Source: Tetrapyrgos nigripes
Lineage: Eukaryota > Basidiomycota > Agaricomycetes > Agaricales > Campanellaceae
Length of the DNA: 64,000 nt
Assembly (NCBI GenBank): GCA_013368315.1
Contig: JAACJM010000067.1
Location: forward strand, 124,001-188,000
Direction: 5' to 3'
Below are positions 46,388 through 58,003 of this stretch, piece after piece. Each line of letters begins with the position of its first letter. Position 1 is the stretch's first letter. The notes beneath the pieces were generated by a model. The model saw nothing but the letters and a program-made list of their open reading frames with translations, was not told the DNA's origin and searched no databases. Made by a program: the position numbers and the translations under genes.

Positions 46388-47812
46388 ATACACATGGAGA
46401 GGTATCCAGAGGGTGTTGGGGATTCTACCTTGTACGTTGTCCTCCTCGCAGCTGCGTCTTGTGGATCCTGGAAGGTTCTTGCTCCGGTACTCCATATTTG
46501 ACTGTTTCTATTGCTAACGCGTTCGAAGTTCCGATTTGATGCTAGTATTGCATTTCTTGATCGTCGATGTATGTAGGTACTTCTGTACGTCTTTGTATCA
46601 CTATCTCACAGCACAGTTGTACATAGATCAGCGCTTCGTGCCTCGTGAATCAAGGAAAGCAACCCCACAAACTATTTACATGCACACCTCAACGATCAGG
46701 CACCGGTGCAGGACAGCTTCCAACTAAGGTTTCCTTTCTAAGTGACGGACTTGGTTTTCTCTACCGAAACTCGTTAAGACTAGTAATCTTCGGGATGCCC
46801 CATCCTTGGCTCCTGGCCGTCTAACCAACGACTGAAGATCTCTGCGCAGCACCGGAATTCGGGTTCTCTTCAGTACCGTAGGTGGATTTAGAACAACTCC
46901 CAAAGTACTGGAAAAGTACCTTGGAACCTGGTGACAACGTCTTGCCCGTGGCTTCAAAAGGCTTTATCGGGCGATGGGACTGGATGCAACTGACGCCGAA
47001 GCATCCTGTGGCTGCCTTGGGGCTGATGACTGACTTGAAGCATCGAGGATGACTCAAAGACTCCGAGTGGGAACTTCCAGCCTCGGCAGCCTTGGTAAAC
47101 GATTCTTGGCAGACCTCTCCCTGCCCTGTGATGTTGTCGAATACGTTGGACGAAGTTAGGAAGCATCGGACCTTCTAAGAATGTCCACTCCGAGCAGTGC
47201 TTTGTTCGTCGGAAAAATGCTTCGCCAAATCATCGTGATGGAAGCGAGACCGTGGCATCACCTGAAGTTTTTTTGCCAGCCATGGAGCAAGCGGAAGCAA
47301 GGTGACCATCAAGTCCAACACTGCCCACTGGATGCATGCAAGTAGTGCAAGTAAACGATCATATCAAGAAGTTCAGTGGCGGATACGCCGGGTTCCGAAA
47401 AGACTCCTTCAAGTTGCCCCATTCCAGACCTTTCTAAACATATACTCAAAAGAAAAAGAATGGGTCGGTCCGACGTTTTCACTACGTTGAGATGCGTAGG
47501 TGATCATAAGTAAATCGCCACTGAGGCCAGATTTCGCAGTGAAATTCCAAGTTAGTACGCAAGAAGTTTCCAGCTCAGCCAACGACTCAAATTCTGAAGA
47601 CTAAAATTATCGCAACAACTTGTGCGACGTCACCTCATCATTTGTGGCGTTCATCAGCCCTTCATCAATGTTGGCTCGAAAGTGATACTGTCAAGAGGCT
47701 GATGCATCACCAGTTCAGGGGGTGGAAAACGCTAAAGATTGAACCATCCTTCTTCGTTCAGTGCCTCTTTATATGACTACCAAAACACAGTGTTTCTTCC
47801 CAGATTTCGAAT
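46388..47812. other. intergenic, no gene seen
   Basis: About 1.4 kb with scattered short frames on both strands and no consistent coding phase. No repeats recognised. Confidence 0.4.
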
Positions 47813-49130
47813 ATGACTGGCATCGACCCTGCATCGTTACCACCAGGACTGTACGTCTTTCCTCAACTTTTCTTCTTCTGAGCCGGAGTAGTGAACAATC
47901 TTTCTTCAGCCCTATCCCTTTCGATATACTGCTGTTCATAACTGGAATTACACTTCCTTTGTCTACAGTCATCGTTTGTGCAGTATGGCTTGGTATATCT
48001 ATACCAGTCCTTATACTCCTCTTCGGAACATCTACCGCAAAGACACGGCGCACTCCGTTGTTCATAGCCAACGTCGTTGCCCTTTTACTTGCTATGTCCA
48101 TCAGTCTCTGCTACACGGTTGTTTTAGTGAGTACTAATCTTCCGGTCATCAAGGTATAAATTCATGGATACCCATGTAGATGGAAAATGTGCTTAAACCA
48201 TCCACCACCAGTTTCCATCGGGGTGGAATCCTCGCAGGAAGCTATTTGATAATGATTGGAGAATCGTTCATCGACTCCATTCTAATCATGAGGATTTATG
48301 TCCTCTTCCACCCTCATCAGACATCGCGAGGGATTCTTATTGCTATCTTTGGGCCTCTTATTACCTTGAAATTGGGCCGTGTATCCGTTGGAACCGTATA
48401 CCTGGTGGGCTTTGCACGTCAGATGTCAAAAATGCACAGCGCTGCAGAATTCAGTCAGATCGTGCTTTCTCGAACGGAGCCAGATATTGGATGGTTATTG
48501 CAAGTAGTTGATAACTTGTCAGTTTTCTTCGCTTTATTGCTTATGATCTTATTCACGCTGTCTACTGGTCCAGGTTGTGCTCGGCCATTTTCCTCACCAA
48601 GTTACACCAGGTTCGGTCATTGTCTGCACGAATCAGTGGAGGAGATTCGAGAGGTAAAGAGTCTCCTCATACTTCTCCGGGAAACTTGGACACTGATGGA
48701 CAAATTCTCAGCTTCATTTGTGCAGCGTCTCCGGATTTTGTTCTGGATCGCGCTTTCGAATTTCTTTTTTCCAGCCGTGGTCAACATTGCATTGGTCGTA
48801 CTCACCTTTATGGACAAAGACTACGCGCATTTTCTGCCTCTCTCGATATCCAATATATTTGTGGAGGCATTCGGTGTCCTATTCGCTACCATCTGGGCAA
48901 ATACGACGAGAGCAACAACGGAGAAGAATGTTGGATCGCGGTCAGAAGATGGGTCACTCGTTCATTCGATTCACTTTACCTCTCCATCTTCCCAAACTTT
49001 TTCGGGTGATACGAGCTTTGACTCGCCGGTAGAAAGGCCTCGTGCTGTTCATAATCGTGGCGGCGGTACCATAGTCCTTCGCGAAATCAAAGTGGGACCG
49101 CCAGACTCGGATGTCATGGTGATCAGTTAG
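47813..49130 (+). CDS. seven-transmembrane protein of unknown function
   Basis: Five exons: 47813-47850, 47910-48126, 48180-48517, 48574-48653 and 48712-49130, giving 363 residues. The short first exon encodes MTGIDPASLPPG. Seven hydrophobic segments can be traced, for example FDILLFITGITL, FIANVVALLLAMSISLC, SFIDSILIMRIYVLF, CSAIFLTKLH and ILFWIALSNFFFPAVV, followed by a hydrophilic Ser-rich cytosolic tail of about 90 residues. The fourth and fifth exons were chosen over a longer uninterrupted frame because splicing restores RIHQ-type and FWIALSNF motifs seen in fungal receptor-like 7TM families. The arrangement fits an orphan receptor-like protein; it is not a recognisable pheromone receptor. 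Confidence 0.72.
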
Positions 49131-50102
49131 TGATCAGCATCTTACCCAGTGATGATCAAGCCATCTGTATCCCTGTTCGTATTGTGGTTTTTCAGCTTTT
49201 TGGGTCACTATTGACCATGAGGGATGAGATGATAGTGAATTATTTAGTTATTAACATGTTTCTAGCCTCACCATGTATTCAATCTAACGAGCTACTTATG
49301 TACCAGTCTGTACTAGTATGTATTTTAGTATGTGAACAAAGGAGTGAAAACTGAAAAAGATATCACTTATAATTACTTCTCGACAAAGTCATGCCGCCTA
49401 TAAAGGTCAAGGTGGAGGAAGCTAGGTAGCATCGGTTCTTCAAATCGATTCCGAGCAAAGCTCTGTTCAACCTTGGGCGGCAGAGACCTGATATCAGCCA
49501 GATCGATTCTGTACGACCCAATAATAGGATCATACGCCGCTTGGATTACTATGGAAGATGCTTCGTAAATATAGAATATAGTATAGATGTCCTTTATATC
49601 CCAGCAGCGGGCCATGTTTAATCTAACGATAATCAGACAGTTCTAGTTCCTCTGATACCCTTGGGCTCGAAGGATACGACATTCCGTGCATCGCAGATTC
49701 GCAGTGAGTATCGAGAAAATGACATCAGACAGCCACAGAGAATAGGCTGAGAGATGACTCACCACTGTCAACGATTCTGCACCTGTGGTCTCCACACTGA
49801 AATCATGAACTTGAAGATTCACCATTGGAGGCACTTCCCAGGCACTTCTCACTGCTCAGCGCTACGCGCCGGCTCCTAGTATGTAGAGCTCTCGAAGTTT
49901 GAAATAAGGAGAGAATTGCGGGCAGAATTGTGCATGGGCTATGAATATAGCGACTCGATATTTCATGATTGAAGGTAGAGGAAGAAGTGCGGTGGCGTGG
50001 AAACATTAGCGGCCGGCTCAACTTTCTCACAACTGTGTATTTGTAAACGCGAAAAGTCGTAGAATCGTCTATACCGACGACCACCTCAAGTTTTCCATCA
50101 AG
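49131..50102. other. intergenic with weak minus-strand coding signal
   Basis: Two minus-strand open pieces at 49373-49615 (AAYDPIIGSYRIDLADIRSL) and 49750-49822 (VNLQVHDFSVETTG) look partly coding and are separated by a possible intron. I could not join them in one frame. They may form a small gene or a remnant. The right end holds the eS26 promoter. Confidence 0.25.
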
Positions 50103-50803
50103 ATGGTACGTTTGCCTCCCGAATCTCTGTCTGTTGCATCCCCTGGTCCCCTTCTACATCCCAACAACAAGAAGTATGCGCTGGAAAGACGGTTGGAAGC
50201 TGGATTCGCTTTGGGATGACGGATGATGTTGGGTCGGACGAGTACAAACAGAGCGTTGACCACCTTTTTGCTTTGCTTTTCGTTTTCTGCAGACCAAAAA
50301 AAGAAGAAATGGCGGTCGTAACAAGAAGGGACGTGGCCACGTCTCCTTCCTTCGCTGCTCAAACTGCTCTCGATGTGTTGGCAAGGACAAGGCCATCAAG
50401 CGTTTCACTGTGAGGAACATGGTCGAGTCTGCTGCTGTCCGTGATATCAGTGAGGCCAGTGTCTACCAAGGTGCGTAGTAGATTTATTTTGAGGTGTACG
50501 ATTTTTGACAGAGGGACTTTTTCTCTTTTTTCTGTTGCAGAATATGCCGTCCCCAAACTCTACATCAAAATTGTATACTGTGTGTCCTGTGCTATCCATT
50601 CACATGGTGCGTTGTGTCTTTTTCATTTTTCCCCTTTCTCTCTAATTTTCATTCATTTTTCAGTTGTCCGTGTACGTTCGCGCGAAGGTCGTCGTAACCG
50701 TGCACCTCCCCCAAGGGTTAGGTGGAAGGACGGAAAGAAGGTCAACCCCGCCGTTGCCGCTGCTGAGGATGCAAAAGCTGCTGCTGCCGCCGGAAAGGCT
50801 TAG
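50103..50803 (+). CDS. RPS26: 40S ribosomal protein eS26
   Basis: Four exons: 50103-50105, 50293-50470, 50541-50606 and 50664-50803, giving 128 residues. The first coding exon is only the ATG; a 187-nt intron follows. The protein begins [18 protein letters not shown], and has the paired CxxC zinc sites (CSNC near 23-26, CVSC near 74-77), the conserved [12 protein letters not shown] segment, and an Ala/Lys-rich tail typical of fungal eS26. It sits near the mRNA exit channel of the small subunit. Introns early in the frame are common in fungal ribosomal protein genes and often carry regulatory function. Confidence 0.97.
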
Positions 50804-51478
50804 GCTTAATCTCTATGCTTTGATTCCATGTGTACATCCTCCATGCAGTAATGTATTACCATGCATTGCAATTTTAGCCTCTCTTCCACTGCCTCTTCAG
50901 ATAGTATCTTGCCAAGGCCAGAACAGATTCAGTACTCAGCGCGCAGCGATCGTGTGTGTGGAGCTACATGGAGTCCTCAGGTCCGGACGTAAGATTTGCT
51001 GTGCACGTTACTTCTTGAGCAGCGCAAGCTACGTGGCGTCGGTGCGGGAAGGTTTAGAGAGAAAGAGATCCTCTACCAATAAGTTTTTGACGTGCCAAAG
51101 CTATGTGTGCCCTACTGCCGACCTTCATTTTGGTGAGTAATCTACGCGCTCCCCGTCGTACCTTGTTGATGACAGTTGTTAGCGTCTGCGCTTCCCTATG
51201 TCCCTTATAACCCGAAACGGAACACTGCTTTAACGCTTGCACTGGAATGACGATTCTCTTATATTAGGCTGCAATAGATGACAGTTCGGTATAGCTGGTC
51301 TCTATCACCCCACATTTTTTAGCGGCTGGTCCGCCCTAGTTCTTTCGTCCATATTTTGACCCGCAACGTCCCAGACTCCGCGGTCTGATTCAACTCCTTC
51401 TTTGGTGGAGACTTTGTGACGATTTCTGTTTTTCAGTTTACGACATTCTATCACCTTGTTTTATGAAGCCATTGTTCC
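50804..51478. other. intergenic, no gene seen
   Basis: 3' region of eS26 and upstream region of the next gene. No coding signal or repeat recognised. Confidence 0.4.
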
Positions 51479-53226
51479 ATGGTTTCTGACTGTCGTCTTC
51501 TAGGTCATAGAGCATGGATTCCGGGCATATGCGTCCTGTTCCTGGCCCTAACCCTACCGACAACATCCATCCCCATTGACTACCAGTTCCAAATCGAAAC
51601 TCGCGATAGTAATAATACAATCGACCCCGGCATCATCAGTGCTATCGCCCACGCCATCGCAAACGCCTCTATGCCTCCCACAACCAAAGAACGTCTATCC
51701 CCCATGCTCTTAGCCATCGACTCCGACGCTCCCAACCGTTTCGTTGGCTCTCCACCTGGTAGCTTGTCTAGTTTCGGTTTAGCCGATGCCGTCCTCTCCA
51801 ACGAAGATCTGGCCGATCAAATGGACAGAGTCTTCGGTGGAAAAGAAGCCCAAGAGCGTTGGGCAGACACATATGTCGAGTATCTCACAGAAGTGGGACA
51901 GAAGGATATATCCGAGGTAAAAGACAAAAATGAGATTGTGGAGCAGTATTTCAAGGCCTTGCAAGATTTGGCTGTGTTTCAAGGGGATTTGTTGAAGGCG
52001 TATAAATTGGATCAAGGGAGGAATGTGACCAATTTGGGTCTAAAGGATCCTTCAGCGATGGCGGTATTGGATAAGGTTACGGTGGGAGTTTTGGAGGATT
52101 GGGCGAAGAAGGCGGTTGGGAAGGAAGAGGGGGATAAGGTGGGGTATACGAAGGAAAAGTGGGACCAATATCTCAAAGCTAATGAGACGGTGGCCAAGGT
52201 GGAACCAGAATTTGATGACCTTGATGAGGCGGAGATGGTGTGTATCTTGCAAGTTGTCCAAGGAGATAACACTGACATTGGTTCCAAATGAAACAGATCT
52301 CAGCCCAAGGTTTCTTGTACAAGAGCGCCATCCCAACCTGGCCTGCTATCTTCAACCTTTCCATGATCACAGGTGGAAACCCAAACGACCCTCAACACGC
52401 TCAATACGATGCTGCTTGGTCTGCGGATATCATCAATTCGACTGCAGTCTCCGGAAAAGAGGCAGATGAGCTTCAAAAGAATCTGGATGGTAATTTCAAT
52501 TCGAGTACTGTCGATGATAAAACTATCAATAACGAGGCTCCCGAGAAGACGAGTACGGAGACGCAAACGCAGAAGAGCGCTAATGCAACTCAGACGGGAT
52601 CTACGTCTGCGCTCACATCGTCACCTACCGACGGTGGGAAGCGCAGAGCAGTCAGTCAGAGATCTCCCTTCCCTTGGACAAGGCGAAAAGACGACAAGAA
52701 AAAAGCCAACAAGCCAGCTTCTGCAGCTCTGAAAGTTGTCGCTCAGTCCACTGATAAGGAGGCTGCCGACCCGCCTCCAGGAGGGACATTTGGTGGTCAA
52801 AAAGGTGTCGACAACGGCAACAAAACTACTGGAGACGACGACCCTCTAGCAGGTGTTTCCGACAAGCCTCTCGTAGGAGACTTGATTATCGTTTCCGTCG
52901 ACCCCGGTGCATGGGCCAGTCGGATGCAGGACAATATAGCATTTGGGTTTGAGCAACAGCCAGAGATTGCGAAGAAGTATTTTGGAGGACCGAAGGGAGA
53001 TGGACCGTTGGGGAAGATGTGGAAATATATGGTACTGGTGACGACGTATAAACCCAACTCGACGGATGTACAGAGTGTACAGGTGTTGGGGAGGGTCTGG
53101 GAGATTACACCTGGGTTAAAGGATGTGAAGGTTGGGAATTTGACGAACAGTACTAATCATGGGCAGAATACGGATGATCACAAACAGGATCCGCCGCCTC
53201 AGAATGAGACCCAGGCTTCACACTAG
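51479..53226 (+). CDS. secreted protein of unknown family, N-glycosylation-rich
   Basis: Two exons, 51479-52237 and 52297-53226, give 562 residues. A signal peptide with a slightly late hydrophobic core (WIPGICVLFLALTLP, about 13-27) is followed by a globular-looking helical region (residues 40-300), a disordered Ser/Thr/Lys-rich linker with basic KRR and RRK sites (about 385-430), and a C-terminal domain (about 460-545) with VSVDPGAWASRM and KYFGGPKGDG. Many NxS/T sites are present. The two halves resemble each other in ending with a short compact domain but I recognise no family. The single intron (59 nt) is in phase 0. Confidence 0.7.
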
Positions 53227-53517
53227 TAACGAAAGTTGTCGGTGTAGTAGAATGAATACAATGTCCCATTTAACATAAGGACCGGCAATTTCCGGCAGAA
53301 CAATGGCAACTCGAGGTTACGTATTGACTACAATGAACACAAAGGTCCTATTGTTCTTTCTGCCCTTATATTCAACGCGTCTCTAGCCATGTCCCTCAAT
53401 CCCCTTCCTTTTCCTTTAGTGCCTTGAAAATCTTCCTCGAGCCAGGAGCTTGGGACTCGTCATTCTCTTCTAACTTAACGAAACCAACGACTTCTACTAG
53501 ACTTCATCACGCTCGAC

Positions 53518-54542
53518 ATGATTTCAATCGCACGAATTGCCCTCATCTTCAACGTCCTTGCCGCTTCTTCTCTGCTAGAGATAGTGCACGCCAGACCAAC
53601 TGAAAACATAGCCGCACAAGACCTTCTTGCCAATGGTCAACAGGCTCAGCAACTCAACGCTCAAAATCTTACATTGGATGATGCTTGCAGTAGTATGTCT
53701 CCAAAATCTCCCTGTATCTAAGGTGTACTCACTTTATTGCTATTTTAGCTGGCGACAAAGCTTGCATCTCCAAAGACATCGCAAAATGTGTCAATGACAA
53801 GTGGGAGATAACTACCTCTTGTAGAGGTACTCAACAATGCTTTGCTCTACCTTCGGTAAAGAAAGCGGGAGTCGTGGTGCGTTCATGTTTATATGAATAC
53901 TATTCTTCTCCAGGACTGACTGAGACTCACTCTTTTCCCAACCATTTCATTGTCTCCCAGAACATCGCCTGCACCAGCGAACGTACCGCTCTATCCCTCA
54001 TTGACGCGACAGGAGCAACAGGTGGCGTCGCCGTTGCCAGTGCCGGTACCAACTCCACTTCCTCCGAGTCTGGATCAAACGACGACAACGATAATGGCAA
54101 GGGCAAGAACGGTGATGACTCGGGCGACAATGACGACGACAAAGGCAAGAACGACGATAACGGTGATGACTCCGACTCTGGAGTCACTGTAACTACCATC
54201 ACTACCACTACACATACCACGGAGCACACCACCGTCACCGTCTTCGCCACTGCCGAAACGCGTACACTTTCGCCTGGGGAAGCGTCCCGTGTCTTGAGCA
54301 GTTTGACGCAGGGCGCAGCGACTACTATTACTTCTTCTGCTTCTGTGGGAGAAGCCACGGAGACTGCGAGTGCGAGTGCAAGTGGTAGTGCGGCTAGCTC
54401 CGGCTCTGTCATTCATCTGACAGCTGCTCCCAATACGAAGACGGACGCTGCTACTGCTACTGCTACCTCTGGAGGTGTAGCTGCCGCTGCTGCTGTTGTG
54501 TCCTCATCAGTAGGAGACGCTGGAGATGCGTATGGGTATTGA
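53518..54542 (+). CDS. secreted CBM19-like chitin-binding protein with Asp/Gly and Ser/Thr-rich tail
   Basis: Three exons, 53518-53692, 53749-53876 and 53961-54542, give 294 residues. A signal peptide (1-25) is followed by a domain (about 55-115) with spaced cysteines: GDKACISKDIAKCV, DKWEITTSC, QQCFALPSV and IACTSERTAL. This pattern matches carbohydrate-binding module family 19, which binds chitin. After it come an acidic low-complexity tract of Asp, Asn, Gly and Lys, a Thr-rich stretch (TTITTTTHTTEHTT) suited to O-glycosylation, and an Ala/Ser-rich end. No catalytic domain is attached. A C-terminal hydrophobic Ala/Val run could be a weak GPI signal, though it ends in charged/aromatic residues. 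Confidence 0.75.
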
Positions 54543-55616
54543 ATGACGCTTAGATGTAAAAATGTTGGGCGCGTTCATATGGACTATGGGCACGGACTGC
54601 AGTGGACTGGCTTACTTTTGGACCATATCTCATGATTAGATTAGAAAAGGTTGTAATTAGTTGATCTCCTGTATCGATAGTACTCCTAGGTCAAATTTTG
54701 GACCTTGTAACCTGACAATACCGCCCATTCTTTTTTTCATGGCGTCGGTCGACGCTGTTTCTGAGGCACTAGTTTCTTTGTCTGCACCTTCATCTATCCG
54801 GCCAACTTCTTGCTCACAGCGTTATGAATCGGAAGTCTAGTATCATCGGAGCTCACCGTCATGACGAGAACTGCGCCTGCGAAAACCAGGCAAAATATCC
54901 CCTAAGCACGTTATGTAGCTTACAGAAATCCTTTCGCACGCATTCTTTGCCCTCTCAACCAACTCTCAACTTCATCCAGCATGCAAAAGTCTCATCTCTC
55001 GCTAGCTCTGAGTAATTCATGGGGTTTTGGGTCTTTCTGCTCAACTTCAAGCTAGCATATGCCATATCCTCGATATTCTTATGAGGAGTTAAAGAGGGAG
55101 CCCGCTTTGGGGCTGCTGCGTGTACGTAGGGGCTCGTGAAGATGACGGAATCAAAGGGTGAATCTTGCACTTGTCTTTCAAACTTTGTTTGTCTCTCAAC
55201 TTTGTTCAGGACCATAGGAAGCTCGATGAATCGCCGTCAAGAGCTGGGATATAATTGTCCAGCACCCTAGTGATTCTGGCCTTGTAAATCTTTCATGGAG
55301 CGCTCTTGTCCAAAATCCCTACGACCCATCCTTTAGCACACGAAGAGCTCGTTTACCCTCCCCTGGGTCAAAATTCTGCTTGAGAATGACATAGGAGGAT
55401 CGCTGCACAGCAAACGACGTCAACGGATCGAAGACGTTTTCCCCGCAAAGCTATACATTGCCTTCAGGGAACCTCCTATCTCAAATTTTTTGGAAGATAA
55501 AAGCAGGGCAATTTTCGTTGGGATGGAGTCAGACAATCAAATCCTTCTTCCTCTCATACTTCTATCACCCAAACACACCACACCCACACTCACTCACACT
55601 CACACTCTGCTTAACA
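54543..55616. other. intergenic, no gene seen
   Basis: Short frames on both strands only. Upstream of 55617 lies a run of ACACTCAC repeats that is probably the 5' leader of the HAD-like gene. Confidence 0.4.
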
Positions 55617-56643
55617 ATGGCTGACTCTGGCTACGCTCCCCCAACTCCCTCAGCCCGATGTGTTACGCATACTCATGCTAAAGCTGTCATCTTCAGAGTG
55701 CGTTGTCTTTTTCTACTCTTCGTTGTCGACACCGATCTAACAGAATATCTTTACAGGAAAGTGTACTAGCTGGACCCACCCCAGTTATCAGAGAAGATGC
55801 TTGCAATAATCACACTGACACCAACACATCAACACCATCATTGACCCCTGATAATTCTCCATCGAGGTCTCGTCGTTCTTCCATCACCTCCCTCTTTTCC
55901 GCCGGCTCCTCTACACAATTTCCTCGTTCAAGTTTTTCCGAGTCCCTTGCGACGAAGCTCCAAAGGAGCCTTCACAAACTTGCTCACAAGAGGCAAGAGG
56001 AGTGTAGTCCCCTTGTTGAAGACTCGCATGTTGAAGAAGAAGAAGCTGACCACACTATCCGTGTCCTACCCGGCGCAGAGACCTTCCTTAAGAAGCTTGG
56101 TCCGCGTTACGCTATAATGTGCTCTGGCTCGACGAATGAGGGTTCGTACATTATTCGTTTTCTACCTGTGTCTCCGTATACTGATATTTCCCTTTTTTTT
56201 TTTTTTTTTTTGCAGCTCTTGAATGCATGTCACAGGCTGGGATCACTCTAGACTACAAAGGAGTGACCGTCACTGCCGAGGATATTGATCAATCCTCAAG
56301 AAACACAACCGCTACCAACGGCCTCACCGTAGGACAGGCCATTGACTCCGTCGTAGCAGCCGTACAGTCCATTCTAGCAGCTGCTGAGCGGATGGACCGT
56401 CGTTTACAAGATTGCATCATTGTCGAGGACTCGCCTGCAGGAATCCGTGCTGCGAGAACTACGGGTGCAAAGGTTATTGCAGTTTGCGGTAGATATAGTC
56501 GAGAGGAGTTGGAGAAGTATCGACCGCATTATGTGGTGGATAGTTTGGAGGATGTATCCTGCAAATGGGTTAACCGATATGATGGGTTGAAGGCGTTTGC
56601 GTTTTATATTTATGAAACGGGTGTCGGTATGAAGGCAAAGTAG
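55617..56643 (+). CDS. HAD-like hydrolase domain protein lacking the usual nucleophile motif
   Basis: Three exons, 55617-55697, 55757-56141 and 56216-56643, give 297 residues. The N terminus reaches THAKAVIF, where HAD enzymes continue into the DxDGT nucleophile motif, but here the exon ends and the next begins ESVLAGPTP, so no DxD is present. A Ser-rich insert follows. Later HAD motifs are kept: VLPGAETFLKKL and CSGST (motif II, about 145-152) and VEDSPAGIRAARTTGAKVIAV (motif III acidic residues, about 222-240). The closest type is the sugar- or glycerol-phosphate phosphatase group. Without the Asp nucleophile it is probably inactive, or a piece of the gene has been lost. Intron 2 contains an 18-20-nt poly-T run. 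A damaged duplicate lies at 62158-62928. Confidence 0.65.
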
Positions 56644-57770
56644 CTTTGGCGCTAGGAGGAGGAGGGATGGATAGTATAGTATTTATACATGTATCTAAGA
56701 ATCCAAAAAGATGTCAAAATCTAGTAAACGTTTCTCTCAAATCCGCGTGCATTTGTGACCGAGCCTGAAGACCTGACGCGTCAGTCTTGTGAGAAATGTC
56801 ACCTCTACCGTTTCTGCTCGGATACTGTCTCGTACGCTCGCATCATCAACACCAAAAGCTTCCACAAGTAAGTTACAAACGAGTAAATGACCACAGCGAA
56901 GAATTCAAACTTGGATAGGATGTGGTTATCGGGTTGGATACAACAAAGACACGCGGGGCAGAAAAGTCTCCAACGTCCCAGTCTCTCACAAGGTTGTGCG
57001 TATGTTTCTTTCGTATCTATATCACGGCCACTAATACAACGATTCACGAACAACTAGATCTCACCAGGCCTTAGCTACGCATACAAGAACCATGCCACCA
57101 TTCCGATTTGATTCCAGTGTGCCAACTCACATAGACGTTCAGACGGACAAGCAGCCTAAGTACGCCAACATGATTCTTACATGAACACTAGCTATCAATC
57201 TTACCTTCTGCCTTCATCGTTCATGCTTGCCGATCTTGCGTCGACCTCTCAAACGCGGTATCCGCTGCCTACACCACCGAGGAACCGTTGTATACACACT
57301 CGGTACCGTTACATATTCTCTTCTGGGACGTCTCAGAAGACATATAAATGCGGCATAATGGACTCGTTCGCACGAAGGAAGATGCATCGTTTGTATCTTT
57401 TACACCTTGATATAGTACGATCCCCTCATTCACTTATCAGAAACTAGTCAGATGGTTCACCCGAGTCCTCTCCAAGATTTTGGAACACCAGCTCGGAGGC
57501 AGAGCGTCTTAATTGCTGATAGAGCTCGCATATGACCTTTGCTGCGACTTCTGAATTTTCCGAAACGCCTCACGGCCAAGGAGCCAAGGACATTCCAACT
57601 GTTTGGGTCTACCTCAGATTCCAAGGTTGGAAACTGGAATGCGCTGGGAGAGACTTCCACGTCCGGCTAGGAGTTCCGGTCGTATTTTAATTTACAGCTT
57701 TGAAGTTGGACTTGGCACGGGACATCGATGTTGCACTGTTATCATTCTTCTCAAGCTCAAGTGAGTCTGT
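55832..57770. repeat. segmental duplication, copy 1
   Basis: From CAACACCATCATTGACCCC onward this region matches 62158 to the window end, with substitutions and small indels. It covers most of the HAD-like gene and about 1.1 kb of 3' flank, including the matching stretches that begin AAACGTTTCTCTCAA and CAGACGGACAAGCAGCC. Confidence 0.85.
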
Positions 57771-58003
57771 AATTCCTCGAAAAGTTCGTGTATTCCCTTA
57801 CAAACTGCCAATACTGTACACAAGTGTCACCGTGTCCTAGGACTCGAATATATTCGTTTCTTGGCACTTCAAAAATCCTGACTAAAACGACACAAGTGGG
57901 TCAATGGTCAATTGCAAGCTCCAAGGGTTGGATCCGTGTACAATTGATGCAGAGACATATAAGTACAATTCTGCAAGCAAGAGGGTGAAAGCGACGCAGT
58001 TCC
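56644..58003. other. intergenic, part of segmental duplication
   Basis: No gene supported in this copy. The corresponding stretch of copy 2 (63468-63937) keeps longer open frames, so a decayed gene may lie here. The right end is the upstream region of the copper radical oxidase gene. Confidence 0.35.

Noticed and set aside
48180..49130. Uninterrupted 316-codon frame as a separate gene start
   Set aside because: The ATG at 48180 is the first codon of an internal exon; splicing to upstream membrane segments and two further introns inside it restore the 7TM pattern.
53927..54416. Minus-strand frames within the CBM19-like gene
   Set aside because: They arise from the repetitive Asp/Gly/Thr-rich coding region read in reverse.
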